5,307 bases of DNA, from contig DATMBL010000185.1 in assembly GCA_035559295.1 (NCBI GenBank), positions 1-5,307 of the forward strand, written 5' to 3'. This document shows positions 1 to 5,307 of this stretch, one piece after another. A model generated the notes under the pieces. That model saw nothing but the letters and a program-made list of their open reading frames with translations. It was not told where the DNA came from and did no database searches. Positions within the stretch are counted from its first letter, which is position 1, and each line of letters begins with the position of its first letter. The DNA comes from DATMBL01 sp035559295 (GTDB lineage: Bacteria; Desulfobacterota; Binatia; UBA9968). The position numbers and the translations under genes were made by a program.

Positions 1-2628
1 CGCGCACGTCAGCACCGAGCGGATCTTGATGCGCTCGAGGCCGGCATCTTCGATACGCTGCACCAGCTCTTCGTCGATCTCCTGGTTCGCCTGGACGATG
101 ACCTCACCGGTGAACGGATCCTTGACGTCTTCGAGGGCAACGCGCCCGAGCACGCGATCGCCCAGCGGCTCGATGATCTCGCCGCCCTCCATCAGCGGCG
201 TCATCTCGATACCGTCCATCGTGCCGCAGTCCTCCTCGGAAATGACCGAGTCTTGAGCGACGTCGACGAGTCGGCGGGTCAGGTAACCCGAGTTCGCGGT
301 CTTGAGCGCCGTATCGGCAAGCCCCTTACGGGCCCCGTGGGTCGAGATGAAGTACTGGAGCACGGTCAGTCCTTCCCGGAAATTGGCGGTGATCGGTGTT
401 TCGATAATTTCGCCCGACGGCTTCGCCATCAAACCGCGCATGCCCGCCAGCTGCCGGATCTGCTGGGCGCTGCCCCGCGCTCCGGAGTCCGCCATCATGA
501 AGATCGGATTGAAGCTCGGGACGGTGATCTCGCGCCCCGAGTCGTCGGTGACTTTTTCGGAGCCGAGATCGCGCAGCATCTCGTCGGCGATCCGATCCGT
601 CACCTCGGCCCAAATATCGACGACTTTGTTGTAACGCTCGCCGTCGGTAATGAGACCGTTTTTGTACTGCTCTTCGATCTCGCGCACATCCTCGTGCGCT
701 CTCTTCAGGAGCTGCTCCTTGCTCGGCGGAATCACCATGTCTTTGATGGCGATGGAAATGCCCGCCTTGGTTGCATAATGGTATCCGATGTCCTTCAAGC
801 GGTCGGCGAGAATGACCGTCGCTTTGTTGCCCGCAAGGCGATAGCTCAGGTCGATGAGATTCGCCAGCTCCTTTTTCTTCATCACCCGGTTGACTTCTTT
901 GAACGGGATTTCAGGGGGGACCACTTCATAAACCAAGACCCGGCCGACCGTCGTATCGAAGCGCTCGCCCTGGATGCGCACCGTGATCGGCGCTTGCAGA
1001 TCGATTTCGCCCTGATCGTAGGCGACCCGAACTTCGGCCGGATTGCTGAACACCCGGCCGCTACCCTTCGCGTGGAGACGGTCGCGCGTCATATAGTAGA
1101 GACCCAGCACGATATCCTGGGTCGGCACGATGATCGGCTTGCCGTTGGCGGGCGAAAGGATGTTGTTCGTGGACATCATCAATGCACGGGCCTCGACCTG
1201 GGCTTCGACCGACAGCGGCACGTGGACCGCCATCTGGTCGCCGTCGAAGTCGGCATTGTAGGCGGCGCATACCAGCGGATGAAGCTGGATCGCCTTGCCT
1301 TCGATCAGGATCGGTTCGAACGCCTGGATGCCGAGCCGGTGGAGAGTCGGAGCCCGGTTCAGCAATACCGGATGCTCGCGAATCACCTCGTCGAGGATGT
1401 CCCAGACCTCCGGGCGCTCCTTTTCCACCATCTTTTTCGCGCTCTTGATCGTCGTGACAAAACCGCGCTCTTCGAGTTTGTTGTAGATGAACGGCTTGAA
1501 AAGCTCGAGCGCCATTTTCTTCGGCAGCCCGCACTGGTGGAGCCTCAGTTCGGGCCCGACCACAATGACCGAGCGACCGGAGTAGTCCACGCGCTTGCCG
1601 AGCAGGTTCTGCCGGAACCGGCCGGTCTTGCCCTTGAGCATATCGCTTAAGGATTTGAGCGGTCGACGGTTCTGGCCGGTAATTGCGCGGCCGCGCCGCC
1701 CGTTGTCGAACAGGGCGTCGACCGCCTCTTGGAGCATCCGCTTCTCGTTGCGGATGATCATGTCGGGAGCGCTGAGCTCCATCAGGCGCTTCAAGCGATT
1801 GTTGCGGTTGATCACGCGGCGGTAGAGATCGTTCAGGTCGGAAGTCGCAAATCGACCGCCGTCCAGAGGAACGAGCGGCCGGAGATCGGGCGGAATCACC
1901 GGGATCGCTTCCAACACCATCCATTCCGGGCGGTTGCCCGAACTTCTAAAAGCGCTCACCACCTTGAGGCGCTTCGCGAGCTTCTTGCGGCGCACTTCGG
2001 AGTTGGCGTCGCGCATCTCCTGCCTGAGTTCTTCGGCGAGTTTGGCGACATCGACGGATTTGAGAATCTTGCGGATCGCTTCCGCGCCCATTTCCGCCGT
2101 GAAACGGCCGCCATACTCTTCCATCGCTTTGCGATAACGCGCTTCGGTCAGGAGCTCCTTGTACTCGAGCGGCGTGTCGCCCGGATCGATGACAATGTAG
2201 GACTCGAAATAGAGGACCTTCTCGATATCCTTGAGCGACATGTCGAGCAGCGCCCCGATGCGGCTCGGCAGACTCTTCAAAAACCAGATATGGACCACGG
2301 GCGTCGCAAGCTCGATGTGGCCCATCCGTTCGCGGCGCACTTTCGACTGGATTACCTCGACGCCGCACTTCTCACACACCACGCCCCGATGGCGCATGCG
2401 TTTGTACTTGCCGCAGTTGCATTCGTAGTCCTTGGTGGGCCCGAAAATCTTGGCGCAAAATAAGCCGTCGCGCTCGGGTTTGAACGTCCGGTAATTGATC
2501 GTCTCCGGCTTTTTCACTTCCCCGTGCGACCAGGAACGGATCTTCTCCGGAGACGCGATCGAAACCTTGATGGCGTTAAAGCTCAGTGGGTTCTTCGGTT
2601 TTTCGAATAAATTGAATAGATCGTCCAT
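1..2628 (-). CDS. rpoC: DNA-directed RNA polymerase subunit beta-prime, 5' part (3' end outside window)
   Basis: This is the largest catalytic subunit of the cytoplasmic RNA polymerase core. I translated the minus strand from ATG 2628 and found 876 open codons to the window edge. E. coli numbering holds without net gaps to about residue 552: zinc site 1 is C70, C72, C85 and C88; the sigma-binding clamp coiled coil (about 264-308) keeps R275, E295 and A302; switch 2 has R346 and R352; NRAPTLHR carries R425; NADFDGD carries the Mg2+ ligands D460, D462 and D464. A 13-residue gap relative to E. coli follows, near residues 553-558. Next come the secondary-channel rim helices (about 630-690), the bridge helix (about 756-791) and zinc-site-2 cysteines C801 and C875 (E. 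coli C814 and C888). The other two zinc-2 cysteines, the trigger loop and the jaw lie outside. The start is fixed by a strong Shine-Dalgarno and the usual MDDLFNLF-like N-terminus. It follows rpoB by 31 bases and is presumably co-transcribed with it. Identity is essentially certain. Confidence 0.99.
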   Translation of the reverse strand, partial: MDDLFNLFEKPKNPLSFNAIKVSIASPEKIRSWSHGEVKKPETINYRTFKPERDGLFCAKIFGPTKDYECNCGKYKRMRHRGVVCEKCGVEVIQSKVRRERMGHIELATPVVHIWFLKSLPSRIGALLDMSLKDIEKVLYFESYIVIDPGDTPLEYKELLTEARYRKAMEEYGGRFTAEMGAEAIRKILKSVDVAKLAEELRQEMRDANSEVRRKKLAKRLKVVSAFRSSGNRPEWMVLEAIPVIPPDLRPLVPLDGGRFATSDLNDLYRRVINRNNRLKRLMELSAPDMIIRNEKRMLQEAVDALFDNGRRGRAITGQNRRPLKSLSDMLKGKTGRFRQNLLGKRVDYSGRSVIVVGPELRLHQCGLPKKMALELFKPFIYNKLEERGFVTTIKSAKKMVEKERPEVWDILDEVIREHPVLLNRAPTLHRLGIQAFEPILIEGKAIQLHPLVCAAYNADFDGDQMAVHVPLSVEAQVEARALMMSTNNILSPANGKPIIVPTQDIVLGLYYMTRDRLHAKGSGRVFSNPAEVRVAYDQGEIDLQAPITVRIQGERFDTTVGRVLVYEVVPPEIPFKEVNRVMKKKELANLIDLSYRLAGNKATVILADRLKDIGYHYATKAGISIAIKDMVIPPSKEQLLKRAHEDVREIEEQYKNGLITDGERYNKVVDIWAEVTDRIADEMLRDLGSEKVTDDSGREITVPSFNPIFMMADSGARGSAQQIRQLAGMRGLMAKPSGEIIETPITANFREGLTVLQYFISTHGARKGLADTALKTANSGYLTRRLVDVAQDSVISEEDCGTMDGIEMTPLMEGGEIIEPLGDRVLGRVALEDVKDPFTGEVIVQANQEIDEELVQRIEDAGLERIKIRSVLTCA
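256..363 (-). other. rpoC: Bridge helix of beta-prime
   Basis: Residues about 756-791 (E. coli 769-804, offset by 13) form the bridge helix that spans the active-site cleft and takes part in translocation with the trigger loop. The core GARKGLADTALKTANSG is unchanged from the E. coli sequence as I remember it. The partner trigger loop is encoded beyond the left edge. Confidence 0.93.
1237..1257 (-). other. rpoC: Catalytic Mg2+-binding motif NADFDGD of beta-prime
   Basis: The invariant NADFDGD motif is encoded here, with Asp460, Asp462 and Asp464 at exactly the E. coli positions. These three carboxylates hold the catalytic Mg2+ for phosphodiester bond formation. The motif is complete, so the polymerase active site is predicted to be functional. 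Confidence 0.98.
2365..2421 (-). other. rpoC: Zinc-binding site 1 (zinc ribbon) of beta-prime
   Basis: The four cysteine codons C70, C72, C85 and C88 occur as a CxC pair (CNC) and a CxxC pair (CEKC), with the same numbering as E. coli. In the family these bind a structural zinc near the N-terminal part of the clamp, close to upstream DNA and exiting RNA. All four ligands are present. Confidence 0.95.
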
Positions 2629-2633
2629 CGACG

Positions 2634-2641
2634 TTACCTCC
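2634..2641 (-). promoter_or_regulatory. Shine-Dalgarno sequence of rpoC in the rpoB-rpoC spacer
   Basis: On the minus strand the 31-base spacer between the rpoB stop and the rpoC ATG contains GGAGGTAA. Its GGAGGT core matches the 16S rRNA anti-Shine-Dalgarno over six bases. Eight bases separate the last G of GGAGG from the ATG at 2628, which is near-ideal spacing and settles the rpoC start. The rest of the spacer shows no convincing promoter or terminator hairpin, which fits translation of rpoC from a shared rpoBC transcript. Confidence 0.93.
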
Positions 2642-2659
2642 GGTGCTGGCAGCCCCGCT

Positions 2660-5307
2660 TCATTGAGCGGCGCCTTTCTCCTCGATCAATTCGACATCCA
2701 AGCCCAGGCTCTGGAGTTCTTTCACCATGACGTTGAAGGATTCCGGCAAGCCCGGCTCGAGGAGATTCTCGCCCTTGACAATGGCCTCGTACATGCGCGT
2801 CCGCCCGACGACGTCGTCGGACTTGACCGTAAGCATCTCTTGGAGCGTGTACGCGGCCCCGTAGGCCTCGAGCGCCCAAACCTCCATTTCGCCCAATCGC
2901 TGGCCGCCGAACTGGGCCTTGCCGCCGAGCGGCTGCTGCGTGACCAGCGAGTAGGGACCTGTCGAGCGCGCGTGGATCTTGTCATCGACCAGGTGGTGGA
3001 GCTTCATGATGTACATCACGCCCACCGTCACTTTTCCGTCGAACGGCTCCCCGGTCCGGCCGTCGCGCAACGTCACTTGCCCCGTGGTCGGCAGCCCCGC
3101 TTTCCGCAGCAACCCGACGATTTCGTCCTCGGCCGCGCCGTCAAAGACCGGCGAGGCGACGTGGATGCCGTTGCGGTATTTCCCCGCGAGCTTGTAGAGA
3201 TCGGGCTCTTTGACGCCGTCGATCAACTCGTTGGCCTCCTTGGCGTTCAGAAATTCTTTCAAGCGCCGCCTGAGCCCGTCCGCCTCCTGGCGGTGGTTGC
3301 GCAGCAATTCGTCGATCTGATGGCCGAGACTCCTCGCGGCCCAGCCCAGGTGCGCTTCGAGAATCTGGCCGACGTTCATTCGCGACGGAACCCCCAAGGG
3401 ATTCAACACCACGTCCACCGGGGTGCCGTCTTCGAGGTACGGCATGTCTTCCTCCGGCAGGATGCGAGAAATCACGCCCTTGTTACCGTGACGCCCCGCC
3501 ATCTTGTCGCCGACCTGGAGCTTGCGCTTGATCGCCACGAAGACTTTGACCATCTTGATCACGCCCGGCGGCAGCTCATCGCCGCCCTTGAGCTTTTCGA
3601 TCTTGTCGTCGAACAGCTCCTTGATGAGGCGGATCTGCTCGCTCGTGCTGTCGACAATTCGGTTGACCTCGGCTTCGACCGCTTCGTTATCGACGCGGAT
3701 CTCGCCCCAGTAGCTCATCGGAATCTGTTCGAGATCTTCCTCGGTCAGCTCCTTGCCCTTGTTGAGCAACACCCGGCGGCTGTCGTCGCTCAGGCGGACG
3801 GCGAGACGGCGGCCGACGAGCAGCCGCTTGAGCCTCTTGAGCGCCCCCTCCTGGAGGATGCGCACCTCGTCGTGCTGGTCCTTTTTGAGACGGGTAATCT
3901 CCTCGTCTTCGATCACTTTACTGCGCTCGTCCTTGCCCAGCCCCTTGCGCGAGAAGATCCGCACGTTGATCACCGTGCCCTCGACGCCCGGCGGCACGCG
4001 CAGCGACGTGTCGCGCACCTCCCCGGCCTTTTCACCGAAGATCGCGCGCAACAGCTTTTCCTCGGGAGAAAGCTGCGTTTCGCCCTTGGGAGTGATCTTG
4101 CCGACCAGGATATCGCCCGGCTTCACCTCGGCGCCAATGCGAATGATACCGCTGTCGTCGAGGTCGGTCAGGGCTTCGTCGCCGACGTTCGGAATGTCCC
4201 GGGTGATCTCTTCGGGCCCCAATTTGGTGTCGCGCGAGACACATTCGAATTCCTCGATGTGAATCGAGGTGTAGATATCTTCCTTGACCACGCGCTCGCT
4301 GATGAGGATCGAGTCTTCGAAGTTGTACCCGCCCCACGGCATGAGCGCCACCACCACGTTGCGGCCGAGCGCCAGCTCGCCCATTTCGGTCGAGGGGCCG
4401 TCGGCGATGACGTCGCCAGCCTTGACCTGGTCGCCGACCATGACGATCGGCCTTTGATTGATGCAGGTGTTCTGGTTCGAGCGCTGGTACTTGACCAGAT
4501 TGTAGATATCGACACCGGTGTCCCTCGGTCCGGAAGGCTTGTCCGCCTTCACCACGATGCGCGTCGAGTCGACACTTTCCACCACACCGTCGCGTTTTGC
4601 CACCACCGTCACGCCGGAATCGCGCGCCACGATCTTTTCCATCCCGGTGCCGACAAACGGCGCCTCGGTGCGCAGCAAAGGCACCGCCTGGCGCTGCATG
4701 TTCGATCCCATCAACGCGCGGTTCGCGTCGTCGTTTTCCAAAAACGGGATCAACGAGGCCGCGACGCTGACGAGCTGGTTGGGCGAGACGTCCATGAACT
4801 CCACTTCTTCGGGGCGCGCCATGACGAACTCGCCGCCCTTGCGCGCCGAGACCAGATCAACGGTGAAGGCGCCGCGCCCGTCGATCGGCGCGTTCGCCTG
4901 GGCGATCACGTGGTCCTCCTCTTCAAGCGCCGAAAGGTAACGGATGCGGTCGGTCACTCGCCCGTTTTCGACTTCGCGGTACGGCGTTTCAATGAACCCG
5001 AACTCGTTGACCCGCGCGTATGTCGTGAGCGACGCGATCAATCCGATGTTGGGTCCTTCCGGCGTCTCGATCGGGCAGACCCGGCCGTAGTGCGTCGGGT
5101 GAACGTCGCGCACCTCGAAGCCGGCCCGCTCGCGCGTTAAGCCGCCCGGGCCGAGCGCCGACAGGCGCCGCTTGTGCGTGATTTCCGAGAGCGGGTTCGT
5201 TTGGTCCATGAACTGCGAAAGCTGGCTCGAGCCGAAGAATTCTTTGAGCGCCGCCGAAACCGGTTTGTAGTTGATCAGCTCCTGCGGCATCAATGTCTCG
5301 ATGTCTT
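2660..5307 (-). CDS. rpoB: DNA-directed RNA polymerase subunit beta, 3' part (5' end outside window)
   Basis: This is the second-largest core subunit, forming one pincer of the polymerase and the rifampicin pocket. The first complete codon in the window corresponds to about E. coli residue 483, so roughly 482 N-terminal residues are missing. The start is off the right edge; the in-frame TTG and ATG near 5293-5288 are internal residues (L487, M488), not a start. In order one sees the rifampicin region (E. coli 507-533), the PIETPEGPNIGLI segment (cluster II), MQRQAVP with R687, GYNFEDS with the acidic pair E813/D814 (4313-4318), and the DKMAGRHGNKG loop with K1065 and K1073 (3479-3505). H1237 in HHLVDD follows (2993-2995), then HARSTG and the conserved C-terminal clamp-binding segment. 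From L487 to the stop there are 877 residues, about 21 more than E. coli. Most of the excess is in the SI2-position insert, plus a five-residue longer C-terminal tail. The stop is TGA at 2662-2660. The frame is intact. Confidence 0.99.
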   Translation of the reverse strand, partial: DIETLMPQELINYKPVSAALKEFFGSSQLSQFMDQTNPLSEITHKRRLSALGPGGLTRERAGFEVRDVHPTHYGRVCPIETPEGPNIGLIASLTTYARVNEFGFIETPYREVENGRVTDRIRYLSALEEEDHVIAQANAPIDGRGAFTVDLVSARKGGEFVMARPEEVEFMDVSPNQLVSVAASLIPFLENDDANRALMGSNMQRQAVPLLRTEAPFVGTGMEKIVARDSGVTVVAKRDGVVESVDSTRIVVKADKPSGPRDTGVDIYNLVKYQRSNQNTCINQRPIVMVGDQVKAGDVIADGPSTEMGELALGRNVVVALMPWGGYNFEDSILISERVVKEDIYTSIHIEEFECVSRDTKLGPEEITRDIPNVGDEALTDLDDSGIIRIGAEVKPGDILVGKITPKGETQLSPEEKLLRAIFGEKAGEVRDTSLRVPPGVEGTVINVRIFSRKGLGKDERSKVIEDEEITRLKKDQHDEVRILQEGALKRLKRLLVGRRLAVRLSDDSRRVLLNKGKELTEEDLEQIPMSYWGEIRVDNEAVEAEVNRIVDSTSEQIRLIKELFDDKIEKLKGGDELPPGVIKMVKVFVAIKRKLQVGDKMAGRHGNKGVISRILPEEDMPYLEDGTPVDVVLNPLGVPSRMNVGQILEAHLGWAARSLGHQIDELLRNHRQEADGLRRRLKEFLNAKEANELIDGVKEPDLYKLAGKYRNGIHVASPVFDGAAEDEIVGLLRKAGLPTTGQVTLRDGRTGEPFDGKVTVGVMYIMKLHHLVDDKIHARSTGPYSLVTQQPLGGKAQFGGQRLGEMEVWALEAYGAAYTLQEMLTVKSDDVVGRTRMYEAIVKGENLLEPGLPESFNVMVKELQSLGLDVELIEEKGAAQ
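3590..3900 (-). other. rpoB: Lineage-specific insert in beta (position of E. coli SI2)
   Basis: Between the conserved IFSRKGLGKDERS segment and GGDELPPGV the protein diverges strongly from E. coli while staying in frame. This is where E. coli beta carries its SI2 insert (about residues 938-1042). The stretch is rich in charged residues (Lys, Arg, Glu, Asp) with Leu and Ile, suggesting helices. Comparing the offsets of E813 and K1065 on either side, it is about 19 residues longer than in E. coli. The boundaries given are approximate. Confidence 0.75.
5153..5233 (-). other. rpoB: Rifampicin-resistance-determining region (cluster I) of beta
   Basis: These codons correspond to E. coli beta residues 507-533, lining the rifampicin pocket beside the RNA exit path. 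The sensitive-type residues Q513, D516, H526 (CAC, 5174-5176), S531 (TCG, 5159-5161) and L533 are all present. Relative to E. coli the visible differences are Thr at 518 and Leu at 530, conservative changes that I recall in other wild-type bacterial enzymes. The sequence therefore predicts no target-site resistance in this segment. Confidence 0.93.

Noticed and set aside
1..12. An apparent loss of zinc site 2 in beta-prime, with only two cysteines seen
   Set aside because: The window edge falls immediately after the second cysteine (C875, E. coli C888). The remaining two are expected seven and ten residues further on, outside the window, so absence cannot be claimed.
253..1650. A 465-codon open frame on the plus strand opposite rpoC
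   Set aside because: It has the same cause: it is in register with rpoC and ends at the TTA codon of Leu327. No recognisable domain or convincing ribosome-binding site supports it, while the opposite strand encodes invariant RpoC motifs.
1061..1924. A 287-codon minus-strand open frame overlapping rpoC
   Set aside because: It is out of frame with rpoC and gives an Arg/Pro/Ala-rich product of the kind produced by frame-shifted reading of a G+C-rich gene. The rpoC frame is continuous through the same bases.
1729..2463. A 244-codon plus-strand open frame opposite the start of rpoC
   Set aside because: It is a further segment of the same in-register antisense frame, closed by the TTA codon of RpoC Leu56. 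It is a codon-bias shadow.
2629..2659. A possible hairpin or attenuator in the rpoB-rpoC spacer
   Set aside because: The minus strand has GGCTGCCAGCACC, but only about three pairs with a two-base loop could form and no U-run follows. The spacer is explained by the Shine-Dalgarno alone.
2495..5140. An 881-codon open frame on the plus strand opposite rpoB
   Set aside because: It is exactly in register with the rpoB codons, so it can only be closed where rpoB uses TTA, CTA or TCA. Those codons are nearly absent in this G+C-rich gene: the frame ends precisely at the TTA codon (5138-5140) of beta Leu538. Its product is low-complexity, rich in His, Asp and Arg, with no recognisable domain.
5288..5293. 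TTG/ATG as the start of rpoB or of a shorter beta protein
   Set aside because: The reading frame is open upstream to the window edge, and the preceding codons (D-I-E-T) continue the beta similarity. No Shine-Dalgarno precedes them. They match internal residues L487 and M488 of E. coli beta.

Overview
The window holds no undescribed system that I can see. It is an ordinary piece of the bacterial core transcription operon: the 3' two-thirds of rpoB (beta subunit of RNA polymerase) followed by the 5' two-thirds of rpoC (beta-prime subunit). Both lie on the minus strand, so transcription runs from position 5307 towards position 1.

Layout in transcription order. Positions 5307-2660 encode beta from about E. 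coli residue 483 to its stop codon; the N-terminal ~482 residues lie beyond the right edge. A 31-base spacer (2659-2629) follows and carries a strong Shine-Dalgarno sequence. rpoC starts at ATG 2628 and stays open to position 1, where 876 codons have been read. The window stops just before the last two cysteines of the second zinc site, so the trigger loop, jaw and C-terminal part are beyond the left edge. There is no RNA gene, mobile element, CRISPR array, long repeat, promoter or terminator, and no gene-free stretch longer than 31 bases.

The two products together form the catalytic core. Beta supplies the rifampicin-binding pocket, the fork region and nucleotide-contacting residues. Beta-prime supplies the Mg2+-binding aspartates, the clamp with its sigma-binding coiled coil, zinc site 1 and the bridge helix. 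All key residues I checked are intact, with no frameshift, intein or premature stop, so both look like functional housekeeping genes.

Organism: G+C is high (about 60% by eye) and TTA, CTA and TCA codons are almost absent. The beta subunit carries an insert where proteobacterial enzymes have theirs (E. coli SI2 position). Short motifs in both proteins resemble the deltaproteobacterial grade (Desulfobacterota, Myxococcota or relatives such as Binatota). That placement is inferred from remembered sequences and is tentative below the level of a Gram-negative, proteobacteria-like lineage.
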